A model generated the notes under the pieces. The model made no database searches. It worked only from the letters and a program-made list of their open reading frames with translations, and had not been told where the DNA came from. A program made the translations under genes and the position numbers. Positions 12,561-24,384 of a stretch of 64,000 nucleotides of DNA are shown piece after piece (position 1 is the first letter of the stretch; every line of letters begins with the position of its first letter). Origin of the DNA: Raphanus sativus (taxonomy: Eukaryota; Streptophyta; Magnoliopsida; Brassicales; Brassicaceae); assembly GCF_000801105.2 (NCBI RefSeq), contig NC_079519.1:10414668-10478667 (forward strand), written 5' to 3'.

Positions 12561-13894
12561 TAGGCATGGACACGGATCAGATATCCGGATTTTTGAAGGG
12601 TATTTATGGTTTGTTTCGAATGTTACGAATATCTAATTTTCCGATTTGCTTTGCTTCAGAAAAATATGGATATTCGGAAAAATGGATATCCGAAAAATAA
12701 ATAGATATTTGCGGATACTTACGGATATCTCATTTGTTTTGATTAACACAAATAATCTTAAAAATTTCATACAATTTTTTTTGTAAAATATTTTTTTGCA
12801 TGATATAAAAGATAAAAATTAAAAGAAATAGTAAATCTACATATTTTGTAATTTTTTTAACTTAGATAACAATTATAACAACACAAAACTTAAGAAAAAA
12901 ATTATAATTGTCATAAATGTTTTCTTTTCTTTTTATGTAATACTTTTATATAAGTAATAATGTGAATAGAATCTATCAAATCATATATTAGACTAATAAT
13001 TATATAATTTTATACATTTAAAACTTTAAATATAATCAAAATATACATGTATTTATATATTGACGGATCATATCGGATATTCGCTTCCCAAAATTTAATA
13101 TTTGTGATTTGCTTCGATTTTAACGGATATTGAATTTTAGTATTTGCTTGGCTTCGAAAACCTACGGATATCCAGAATTTTCGGATCGAATAGCAACGGA
13201 TAACGAATCGAATCAAATTTAGCACATAAGGTATTTTAAGGTATATCTGGGTTTTTAAGGTATTTGTGATTTGCTTCGAATGTTACATATATTTAATTTT
13301 CCGATTTTCTTTGCTTCAAAAAAATACGGATATTCGAAAAAACGGATATCCGGAAAATAGATAGATTTTTGCGGAAATTTGTGATTACTTACGGATATCT
13401 CATTTGTTTTTATTAATACAAATAATTTTAAAAATTCGATACAAATTTGTTTTGTAAAATATTTTTTACATGATATAAAATATAAACATTATAAGAAGTA
13501 GTGAATCTACATATTTTGTAAATTTTTAAACTTTAGTTAAAAATTATAATAACAAAAAACTTAATTGTCATAAATGTTTTATCTTCTTTTTATGTAATAT
13601 TTTATATAAGTAATAATGTGAATAAAATATGTCAAATTATGTTAGAATAATAATTATATAATTTTATACATTTTAAAACTTTAAATATAATCAAGATATA
13701 CATGTATTTATATATTGACGGATCGGATATTTGATTCCCAAAATTTTAATATTTGTGATTTGTTTCGATTTCAGTGGATGTTGAATTTTATTATTTGCTT
13801 TGCTTCGAAAGCTTACGGATATCCGGAATTTTCTGATCGTATAGCAATGAATAACGAATCGAATCAAATTTAACGGATAAAATGCTCAGCCCTA
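12561..13894. mobile_element. Composite of two head-to-tail hAT-like repeat copies
   Basis: The left end TAGGCATGGACACGGATCAG and the reverse-complemented right end TTAGGGCTGAGCATTTTATCC form short inverted termini. Inside, the same roughly 650-bp unit occurs twice, dividing near 13230. Each unit carries TTGCTTCGAATGTTAC, GGATATTCGGAAAAA, ACATGTATTTATATATTGACGG and AACGAATCGAATCAAATTTA. No coding capacity is seen. The class is inferred from the terminal sequence style only. Confidence 0.5.
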
Positions 13895-13901
13895 ATATCA
13901 A

Positions 13902-14616
13902 CAATGTTTTGAAATCCGATTCGGATCTACGGTTGAACCGGTAAATCTAGTGATCCAAGATAAATTCAGTTCGAGTTATATGAAAAGATCAAAATTTAAA
14001 AACCCAATAAAATCTGCTAAAACCACTAAAATCCGGAACTTGGTTAACGGCTGAACCACTGGTTTAACCAATGGACAATTTTTACTTTTTAAAAAAAAAT
14101 TACTTAGGTTTTTAAAATCTATTTTGTATAATTTTTAATTAAGAAATTAATTTTTACAGTTTTGTTATCGTTAATTTATTAATAATTTACTTTTGATATA
14201 TTTTGGATTTGAAGTTTAATTCACATTAGATATATAAATATTTATGAATTTTTAGTTCTTGATATTTTTTTTGTTAAATGTCATAAATCTTAAGTTGTTA
14301 TATTTTTTTAAATAATCTAAACTATTTTTGATATTTTTGTATGTCAAATATAAATAAAAAATAGAAACTAAAGTTAAACATTTTCTAAATGATTTTTAAA
14401 CATAAAATATATACATAGCTAAAATATTATTTTATTTTTTATAAAAATATTAGAAAATACTTAATTTCATTTTCTATATATTTATTTTCATAGATAATAT
14501 ATTATATAATAAAATTAACTTATTTAGTAACCTACATTTTTATCCACATTTGACCGGTGACCCGGTAACCCGGAAAGTCATCCGGTTTAGTGTCCGATTT
14601 GTGTTTAAAAACATTG
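13902..14616. mobile_element. MITE with CAATGTTTTTAAA termini
   Basis: The left end CAATGTTTTGAAATCCGATTCGG and the reverse-complemented right end CAATGTTTTTAAACACAAATCGG are inverted repeats. Next to them are GGTTGAACCGGT (left) and ACCGGTGACCCGGTAACCCGG (right). The interior is AT-rich and non-coding. No clear target duplication was found. Confidence 0.6.
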
Positions 14617-14699
14617 GATGTCAGAATTTTTGGAGGTATTCGTGGTCCGATCCATTTTGTCTGATAATCAACTATCCAATCCGATAAAAAAAAATGGCA

Positions 14700-15284
14700 C
14701 AAATATTTAAAACGCAAATGATCAACGAAATAAAAAATTTGAGAAAAAGGTATCTAGGGAAATTAAGAAATATTTTATCATTGGTAAGTCGGTAATTATT
14801 GGTCTAATGATTTAATTAAAACATTTTTGCCTCTATACATGAATTTAGCTGATCACGAACTGATCCCAAATTCCCAACTATTGAGCATTTTTAACATAAC
14901 AGCGGAGTTAGACTTTTTGCAAATTTTTTTATTATTTTAAGTGATTAGTGTTATGTTGTTGCTCTCTTGTCAATTCCAAAATCTATTATTTTCTTGTAAA
15001 AATTAAAACAGGCGGAAAAAAGTATCTAATATATATTTTATCATTGGTAAGTCGGTAATTATTGGTCTAGTGATTTATCTAAAACATTTTTGCCTCTATA
15101 CATGAATTTAGCTGATCACGAACTGATCTCAAATTCCCAACTATTGAGCATTTTTAACATAACAGCAGAACTGGGGGAACTAGACTTTTTGCAACTTTTT
15201 TATTATTATTTTAAGTGATTAGTGTTATGTTGTTGCTCTCTTGTCAATTCCAAAATCTATTATTTTCTTGTAAAAATTAAAATG
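14700..15284 (+). repeat. Local triplicated segment, copies 2 and 3 in tandem
   Basis: Two units of about 290 bp lie head to tail (about 14700-15005 and 15006-15284). Each ends in GTTGTTGCTCTCTTGTCAATTCCAAAATCTATTATTTTCTTGTAAAAATTAAAA. They are highly similar to each other and less so to copy 1 at 12250-12560. They are non-coding. Confidence 0.8.
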
Positions 15285-15397
15285 TTCCACCAATAGGAAT
15301 TGGTGATGAAAAGTCATCATCGGGGAAATTGTGTAAGATGCGGGACACGCGTCATTGAGTTAATAATATGTTGACAAATGTTTGGAGATTATCTTTC

Positions 15398-15900
15398 GGG
15401 TGGACACGGATCAGAGGAAGTATTCGTGATCCATTTTGTTTCATTTAAATAATCAATTATCTAATCTTATTCGATCTGTAATCATCCGAATATTTAGTGT
15501 TTTGGGATATCTGACTCGATCTGTAAAAATTAAAAATTTAAAAATAAATAAATTTCCAAAATAATATAAAATAATAATATTTTATTACAAAAATAAAATT
15601 TTATTTACTTTTGAAAATTCTAATAAATAATTTAATAAATTTAGTAAATAAAAAACCTATAAAACTTATATAGAATATAATAATTATATTACTTATATAT
15701 AATTCTTTAAATATATGTATATATGCATATAACATATCGGATATCTGTTCTTAAAAAAATATTAATGATTTGCTTTGTTTTCTATGGATATTGCAATTTA
15801 ATATTTGTTTTGTTTCATATAATTACGAATATTTATTTTTTTGGTTCAAATCAAAATATATAACGAATAAAATCAAAATTTACGGATATTTTGCCTAGAG
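15398..15900. repeat. Diverged copy of the hAT-like repeat family
   Basis: Begins GGGTGGACACGGATCAGAGG and ends near ACGGATATTTTGCCTAGAGGCC. It has the same layout as the copies at 12561-13894 (GGATATCTG, TTGCTTTG and TTTACGGATATT words) but is strongly decayed. Part of the same sequence (GGAGGTATTCGTGGTCCGATCCATTTTGT) also appears at about 14625-14655. Confidence 0.45.
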
Positions 15901-18224
15901 GCCTTAACTTTTCATCATCTAACAACATACAAAAGAGATATCACTTCTTATTATATAAAGTACAGTTCTCTCAGTCCTCAACCCACCACGTCATCAATTC
16001 GGATGTTCACAGCGCGACACCTATCCAATTTATAAAAACTCACTGTTTCATTTAATTTATTATGGAATTGATGTAGGCTTTGTTATGAGTTTTGGAACTT
16101 ATGTTTGGATGAAAATTTCCAGCCAGACAGCCCGATAGAAAATAACCATAATTCTCTCTTTACACGTCGCAGAAAAGTCTACTCTTCATCTCTTTGTTCG
16201 ATCCCGTAGTCTGAACTTCTTCTTCATCAAACGAAATGCTCCCAGTGAATCGCGTTAAATCCCTTCTTAAATCCATCAAAAACGATGTAGCCTTGAACAT
16301 GAGCTTTTATTTTTGAAGCCATATATCTACGAATATAAAAAGGTTAGTCTTCCTCCTCTCGAAACCATCTTCTCAATTCCTATTAACAATGGAAACTTCT
16401 TTAGTATAAGGGTTAACTCATCTGTCTTAGTTGCCGGTCATTCTTTTTTTACCATGGAGGTGTGTCTTGAAACTCTGTTGCGAGATGATGGGTGTATACA
16501 TGCTCCCCCGCGAAGCTAAGGTTATTATGTTCTTTAAACCATGATCATTTAAGTTCTGTAACATATGATGGCTTATAAACTTCAGATTTATCAAAATTAT
16601 ACTGACTCAGATTGAACAATAAACTCTCTACTTCATTTTGATTTTTTAATCAAAAAATGATTTTGTTTGTATTTCTCTTTCTTCTCCGCAAGATATTTTT
16701 ATAAACACTAGAAATGTTTTCTATTGTTTTTGTCTTCTATAACACAAACCACATGGATAAATGGTTTTTTTTCTTTTAACATTGATAAATGAAAGCTTGA
16801 TCAAGAGAAAACATGGTTTTTCTCTAGTATGAAAATTAGTATATTAAATTGTCTTTGTTTTAACAGAACAATGGTTGTGATTACTAAAACTTCTTTAGAG
16901 TTTACTCCATCAATGATTGATGCTTTTGCTTAAAGAGTTCGACTCTGTTTCTCATGCTTCATCTCTTCTTTCTAATAAACCAGACAATGCTTTTCAGGTA
17001 TTATTGAGCATCCATTAATATGATCTGAAATCAGGATGGTTCATTCTTCCATGATTGATGATACAGTGCGTTTTGTAAATTTAGGGAGGAGCTAGGGAAT
17101 TAGCTATGCCACCCACATTATCTGAGATACTCTACTCAAATTCAAAGAAGTAGAACAACAACAAGAAGATGAAGAGGGTGAAGGGAAGAAGAGGAAACAC
17201 GAATCTATGCAGAGCTTAAAGAAGATTATGTCAACTGGAGATAAGAAAAGACTAAAAGAGAGTAAAATCATGAACATTGGTACAAACCTGAACTATCATT
17301 CTTAAAAGTCTCTATTTTTTACTTTTTCTATACGAAGATTCAATTTTCAATTCTTCTAGATTACGATATCAATGGCAGTGAAAGCGCTTGCAAGATAGTT
17401 CAAATACACACAAAAATGACTTGGATTTCTCCTACATTAGTGGAACGTTTGTCTTATGGAAAGGAAAATAAAAATAAAATTGCAGTAAATTGGTTCTTTA
17501 AGTCTTTGGGATCCATCATGCTTGGATCGGAGAAAAAAAATCAACAACTCAAATATGAAAATCGAAAAAGTATTTGAAACTCAGGCTATGGCACTAATGA
17601 CGTGTCATCACCTGGTTATGTGTTTTGGAGGGATAAAGAGAGGTAAACAAACATATGACTGGAGAAGGCTCTCATGTCTGTCTTCATCTTGAAAGATGTT
17701 GGAGCTATTATTCATTGTCAAGATATTATGCCATGCAAGGAAATTTTATGAACCAATTAATTTAGTCGAGTTCAATATAAGATTGATTAGTATGAAGTAT
17801 CTGGATAGATAATATGATCTACAAAGTATAGATAAGATTGGAGATTTAGATAGAGACTTATCAATCAATACTACCAGAAAACATTAGTTTCTTTTAAGAG
17901 CACCGTAAGAAAGATATACTGATAATGACTCGAGAAGTCCATCACCAAAATTACACCTGATACACCTCCAACCTTGGATCTTTAAATTTTGAGACAAAAA
18001 CTTACCGAGAAGTCTTTGCATAGAATTGTTTATTTATCAAAACATAAACAGTATCTTGGATAAAGAACGATAATGAACATCCACAAAGCTCTCATGTATT
18101 TTGGTTAGTCTAGAATCTAAATATAATCCTCCATGCGTTAAATTACAAGAGTGGTAAGCAAAACAAATGTCCCAACACATATCCCGTGAAATCTAGAGAA
18201 TGGCTACAAGTCCAATGATGTCTA
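15901..18224. other. Intergenic segment with decayed gene fragments
   Basis: TTATTATATAAAGTACAGTTCTCTCAG at about 15950 resembles a Helitron 5' end, but no matching 3' end was found. Two stretches look like old coding sequence: 16234-16302 (+) could encode MLPVNRVKSLLKSIKNDVA, and about 17150-17290 (+) encodes a charged stretch including EDEEGEGKKRKHESMQSLKK. Both run into stops. I do not recognise the parent genes. The rest holds nothing I can name. Confidence 0.35.
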
Positions 18225-18718
18225 TGTTAGGAATTTATCGATCTTTTGATTGCTTAACGACACAAGATTTTTAACCCAGTTCCCTTGCGGTACCTCTGGG
18301 GTGGAAACCGTCTCCCACAACATCCACTATCAATCAAAGGGGTTTACACAAACGCTCTAAGCGCTCAATAGGAAAACACAACAGAGAATAAGAAAGATCA
18401 AAGAAACTTTCTCCCGAAGCGACATGACTCGAACAATGTCTCTTGCCCTAAGTTTCTTCTCTACCCGATCTCTCTCTAGCTCTCTCTTTTTGGTCTTTGG
18501 TGTTTCGGATGCCTTGTTTTGACCACCACCAGCCTTATTTATATCCCATTCACCGTCTTTGATTTTCCTGTTCTTGATTGTCGTAGTGACCGTCATTAAC
18601 CAACAAAGGAAACTTAACTTATACGTAATGACGGTGTTTGTTTGGTCTCCTACCAATCAAACGAACAAAGCTATTTGATCCAACCATAGTGGGCTGGAAT
18701 TGGGCCTAACTACCCACA
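18225..18718 (-). repeat. 3' LTR of the LARD-like element
   Basis: 494 bp, TG...CA termini, about 99% identical to 21549-22042. Short open frames inside both LTRs (18357-18656 and 21681-21980, minus) are near-identical copies with no recognised domain; LTR-internal frames of this kind are not considered genes. Confidence 0.92.
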
Positions 18719-21548
18719 AACTCCACCTTTAGCCCACATTCCTTGCCATCAAAAACAAACCCCTTTATCTTCATTTCTTCCTAATCTTTCACCTGCAGAC
18801 ACGTTACTCATGTCATAAACCACAAAAGAGAATCATACTTGCTGCTGGACTTTATTTAGTTTTGAACTTGTGAAATGCTGAACTGGCCCATACAGAAAAA
18901 CAAGCCCAACTAACTCCACTGTTGCTTCATCCTTTACGACAAATTCTTTTGTCTTAGCCATTGCCGAAGTCATGTTTTTTCTTGACAATGAAACAGATGT
19001 GACGGTGAGACTTCTGCTTTTTCCGGTAGTTCTCTCCGATGTAACCAACGCCATTCATCTTAGAAATTAAGTGAACCATGACGTCTTTTCCTTCTCCGAT
19101 AACGAAACCTGTTCATCTGCTACAATTAATTCTCATCTACGATCGAGACAAGCAATTCCATCTTGCGGTTTAGAAAACTTGAGAGAGTCGCGACTATCCC
19201 TCACGCTTCCTTCACTGAAGAATATTTTTCGCGATTGTAAAGTTGAAGCTTCCCCTTTCTGATTTCGTCTCAGATATAAATTCTGACATGTGATTGGAAC
19301 TTCGGTGAACCTCTGTAGTACAAGATGGTTCCTTCCGGCGACATTCAACTCGAGTCAGTCTCAACAGGCGATGAAACCTCATGTCCTTTTCCAAAGGCAA
19401 CATCATCAAACAAACCCGATCACCGCTTCTGCACCTTCCGTTGACTTCTCTGACGAGACCCACATGAGTCATCAACAATGACGTTTCTCGTCACGTTCCT
19501 CTCTGCATCTCCCTGTGATGCCCTTGTTGCCATTACTCCACCTGGAGCTGCTTCACCAGAGCTACTGCAACTTTTGACAACCTGATCTCTTCGCCATTAA
19601 GAGTACGTAATACTTGACTTTGGCCTTAACCCTTTGAGTATTCCCTTGATAGTGAACATAACCTGATGCAACTTCAACTTGAATCTTTGCATCCTCTGGC
19701 ATAAGGCTTCGACGCCATTACCCAATGTAATCTCTAGTACCCACTCGCTCTTAGTCAATCCCTTATCCTGATGACTGTAGCTCGTATCTTTGAGATTATA
19801 AATTCCTTGAACCTCTGTTTTCTTGTCTTCTCTTAACAGCTTCTCCGATGAACAACCTTCATCTTTCCACTATTCTGATGATTTTAGGTAATCTTCTTAA
19901 CCTTAATCACCTCCTCCTTACTCTGTTTCTCTGTTAAAGAAACAAACAGAAATTCTAACCCGAATGTCATGTTTCTCTCACATCTGCTCCATCTGAAACT
20001 GCATAGCTTCTTGCCTCGTCGTCCTTGTCCAATCTCTTCGGACAGAAGCTCCACCTTGTCTCTCGTGAGACCCTTATAACTGTGACTTGATTCTCTTCAT
20101 CACAGCGCAACCAGCCGTTTTCTAATGAGAGATCATCCTTCTCTCATATTTATGAAGCTTTCCGGTAACTTCACAGACCTTGAAACATTCTTCTTAGTTT
20201 CTTTTGAATTTTTTTTTTTTTTCAGCTACTACACCTTAAGCAGATTCTTTTGCCAATATCTATCCACCCTAGCTTCATAATTGTCGCAGGTAACCTTCTC
20301 AACCATACTTATGAGCTTTTGATTTTTTTTTTTTTTTTTTTCCTATCAAACCTTGCAACTTGATTCCCTTTGATATCCTTTTGATTCATATCATGTGCAC
20401 TTGATCTTAGAATCAAACTCCTCCCTGAATCTTTTTCTAACAGTCTTGAACCTCACTGCTAGTTTCCTTTGTCTCACGCCAACTGTTCTCGTGACGTTCT
20501 TGACACTTCTCTTTGTAACAGCTCACCTTGATATCACTTCTAGACCCCATGATATTCCTCCTAGCTGAAACACCATTCCTTGCTGCAATACTTGTTGTTT
20601 GTATTGCTAACACCCCAACGTTTACTGCGTGAGTTTTCCTTGTCCACCTTAGAGAATTTTTCCCGTTCTCTTCTTGTGATGCCAAAAGAAAACAACTATA
20701 ACCATACTGTTTTCTTACTCTCCACGTAGCTTGTTAATTTATCCATGCAATCATCCTCCTTACTTGGATGCCTTTTAATTTTTTTTTTTTTTTGTCTTGG
20801 AGACTTCCTCATGTTTTCAAAGTGATAGACTTAGACTAATACACCGTTAGTCTTCACCTCAATACTAGACGTCACAAAACTTTGACATCTCCTCCAGCAA
20901 TGTGAACTTATACATCTCTTGTACCGCTGTTTATAAAAAACAGGACACGCCGTCTAACTCCATTGTTAGAAAGACTATCGACACAAAACCCATTGCATAT
21001 TTCACTGCGAAATAACTTCTTAAGCACCAATCACTCAGAACATGCAGTCTCCTATTCCTTGCATGATAAATTCTGATATATAGCTCCTTGATGATCTTCC
21101 TTGAATCCTTGATCATCTCCGTCAACTTCTTCTGACGTTTCCTGAAACACCGATGATCACGAAACACTACCATCTTTCTCAAGTTCTAACATCATCTCCA
21201 CCTTGATCTAAAATCCTTCGGTAGATCCTTGAACACATTTTGTACCGCCATGAGTAATGGAACCCGCCGCCTAACTTCCAACCTTGTTAGGAAGACTTTC
21301 GATACCGCCCTTGTTCAACTGCCCTGAGATGAGTGTTATTGCTTCGACGCCTTGTGCGTTTTACCCTCCGCCAAAACCGTGTTGCCCTTTGATCTTCCAA
21401 ATTTGTGTTGCCATCATCTTGGAGATAACAATTCGCACTCTCCTTGAAGAACAGATATGTCCTTTTATCATTCTTCTTTGCGATTTTGTTTAAGCTCCTA
21501 GATCTCTTTTACACCCGCAATCAAAACCTGGATTGCTCTGATACCACT

Positions 21549-22042
21549 TGTTAGGAATTTATCGATCTTTTGATTGCTTAACGACACAAGATTTTTAACC
21601 CAGTTCCCTTGCGGTACCTCTGGGGTGGGAACCGTCTCCCACAACATCCACTATCAATCAAAGGGGTTTACACAAACGCTCTAAGCGCTCAATAGGAAAA
21701 CACAACAGAGAATAAAAAAGATCAAAGAAACTTTCTCCCGAAGCGACATGACTCGAACAATGTCTCTTGCCCTAAGTTTCTTCTCTACCCGATCTCTCTC
21801 TAGCTCTCTCTTTTTGGTCTTTGGTGTTTCGGATGCCTTGTTTTGACCACCAACAGCCTTATTTATATCCCATTCACCGTCTTTGATTTTCCTGTTCCTG
21901 ATTGTCGTAGTGACCGTCATTAACCAACAAAGGAAACTTAACTTATACGTAATGACGGTGTTTGTTTGGTCTCCTACCAATCAAACGAACAAAGCTATTT
22001 GATCCAACCATAGTGGGCTGGAATTGGGCCTAACTACCCACA
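21549..22042 (-). repeat. 5' LTR of the LARD-like element
   Basis: 494 bp. Followed on the minus strand, after two bases, by the TGGTATCAGAGC primer-binding site. Target duplication GTCTA directly follows at 22043-22047. Confidence 0.92.
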
Positions 22043-22431
22043 GTCTAGGTTTTTATAAGTGAATTACATGAAATTAAGATAATAATCATCTTGAAACACA
22101 CGAAAGCAATATATGATGGAAAAATGTATGGGGAGACGACCAAAAAATATTTACTTAAAAGAAAAGAGAAAACCAAACAGTAAATCAAAAACCAAAAATT
22201 ATAATCTCCGAAATATTATAATTATATTTTAAAATAAATATAAAAATACATAGATAAAGTTTTTGTTTTATGGTACTTTAGTTAAAAGTAAAACTAAAAT
22301 TTATAATAATTTTGTTTTATTAATTTATTTACGCGCCTGCCTGCAGAACTGGTTTATACTAGTTATTTTATAAACAACACTGAAGAAGGCCCCAAGAAGA
22401 AGGAAAGAAGATGTTTGTATCTTTAGCATGA

Positions 22432-22627
22432 TTAACTTCGGTCTCTTAGCCAGGGTTCTTAACTCATGATTTAACATTTTTTGTTTTTTTTTACATTTTT
22501 CGGCTAAGAGACGACTCTTATATCTCTTATTTAAGAGACGGTTCTTAATTTTTCTTTAAAATCTAAGAAAAACTAAGAATTATCTCTTATCCGAAGTTAA
22601 GAACCCCAATTAAGAGATTGAGGTTAA
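22432..22627. mobile_element. Small MITE with TTAACxTCxxTCTCTTA termini
   Basis: About 196 bp. The left end TTAACTTCGGTCTCTTAGCC then AGGGTTCTTAAC, and the reverse-complemented right end TTAACCTCAATCTCTTAATT then GGGGTTCTTAAC, agree at most positions. The interior contains further GGCTAAGAGACG and TAAGAGACGG words that can fold back. It is non-coding; superfamily not determined. Confidence 0.6.
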
Positions 22628-24384
22628 TGATGGTCTCCACTAAAGAATACCTAACATATCTTTCTTTAAACGTATTATCTTCGTACAATTTCTAACTCCA
22701 TTAAATATGATAATCAACTACTTGCAATATATGTGATATTGAAGAACAAAATCCACATACAAGGATTAAATCTTCCAAAACATTTGGATCGACGAACGGT
22801 TTTGCATATATGTCATTTTCGATGGACATACTTTTTCCGTAGAAGACGACCACAACAAACGGATTTGCCTACAATACTCTAGAATGTTTGATAAGCTTCA
22901 CATCATATAGTCTGTAAGAAAATACATAATCTGAGATTCGAACTCCAGACCTAAATGTAGAAACCTTTAAACCTTAACTAAGTAACCAGTAACCAGTAGG
23001 CCAAGATCTAAATGTAGTCAATGATACCTTTAATTAATTTTTACTATATAAAAGATGAATTTTATATTAATAATATTTGATTTTTAGAAATAAGATAATT
23101 CTTATATATTATGTTGTTATCTTGAAATAATACTTTTATTATAAAATTTTAAATATAAACAATTAATGATAAAATATTAATCAAACAAAAACATTTATAT
23201 AGAGATATTTTAAAAAATATTTTAATATGTGATGGCTTTTTAAATGTCAACATAATAATAAGTATATATATTTTAATGCAAAAGTTTTTTTATATATAAA
23301 TAATGAGATGTTTGATTTACACTTTTTGAAAACATAAATAATAACTTATCATTCTGATTTTTAAATTAATAAACATAAACTAATAAGTATTCATAAGAAA
23401 ATTATATCTGCATATCTAAGGTAAAACTCCTAATTTTATTGTATAACGAAAAATATAATTAATTAAATACACATAAAAAGTTGATGGCTATATCATAGGC
23501 TATACAATATATAAATTTCTGTAGTATCTCTATATATGTATGTAGTATGTGTCATGTCTTTTTGTTTTCTTTTTTTTCTTTCCAAAATTGTATTTCCCCT
23601 TCAAATTTTAATTCTTTTACTGTTTCAAAAAATATATTAAATTTTAGAATTACATATTAAAAACATATTTTTTTAGATATAACATGTCTTGAAAATTTTA
23701 GAATACACATATATTTTCCAAATTTTGAATAATATTACATAGATTAAATGTTAAAATATATTATATAACATTTATATATAGTATAGTTCAATTTTAATCT
23801 TCAGATATGAAATCCTTTTTTGTTCTATTCTATTTAATAAACATATAATAAAAATTTAATTTTGCAATCTCGCTCTCTCTGTTTTGATTTTAGTACTTTT
23901 AGTCATAAAAACTGTTTTATTTGAACACAATATTAAATATAATATTATTATAAAACACTTGGTAAAATTTACCAACAACTTACCATGAAGGAGAATAATG
24001 TCCCTCCATATATATACTTATGCATTAATTAATTTTTTCTTTTGAAAGTTTTAAAAATTGATTTTCTAATCTCTAATATTTATTAAGGAAATTTGTTAAT
24101 TTGTTTACCGTAGTAAGAAATTAGTGTATTCTTTAGTAATATGACTAATTCAATACTAATGACTAACTTTGTAGTTGGATCATCCAACTTGGGTTTGGTA
24201 ATTCTATATCATATATTTTTCTTATCTGTAAAAAAATGTTGACAGAAAAGCTAACGATAAAAACAAATGATTTATTACTGTATAAAAGAATGATTTCAAT
24301 ATAATGTTAACAGTGGAACTGGGGGAAAACACTGCTTATAAACTACTTACAAATGACGCAAACAATAATAACACGAGTGACTAA
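22628..24384. other. AT-rich intergenic DNA
   Basis: No gene found. On the minus strand, GGTCTGGAGTTCGAATCTCAG (about 22932-22952) resembles a tRNA-like B box, so a tRNA-derived SINE fragment is possible but unsupported by a clear A box. The rest, including the 3' flank of the RING gene, shows nothing identifiable. Confidence 0.5.

Larger units (their letters stand above)
18225..22042 (-). mobile_element. Young non-autonomous LTR retrotransposon (LARD-like)
   Basis: Two 494-bp LTRs (18225-18718 and 21549-22042) differ at only about four positions. They start TGTTAGG and end CCCACA, and are flanked by the 5-bp target duplication GTCTA (18220-18224 and 22043-22047). Read on the minus strand, the primer-binding site TGGTATCAGAGC (initiator Met tRNA) follows the 5' LTR (plus 21535-21546), and a purine-rich AAAGGTGGAG tract precedes the 3' LTR (plus about 18721-18730). 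The 2.83-kb interior has no gag or pol domain and only short open frames, so it would have to be mobilised in trans. Low LTR divergence and an intact target duplication indicate recent insertion. Confidence 0.93.

Noticed and set aside
18357..18656. 99-codon frame duplicated at 21681-21980
   Set aside because: Lies wholly inside the two LTRs; the duplication is the LTR pair, not a gene family.
22932..22952. tRNA-like B box (GGTCTGGAGTTCGAATCTC on minus)
   Set aside because: No convincing A box, acceptor stem or SINE tail; too short to call a tRNA or SINE.
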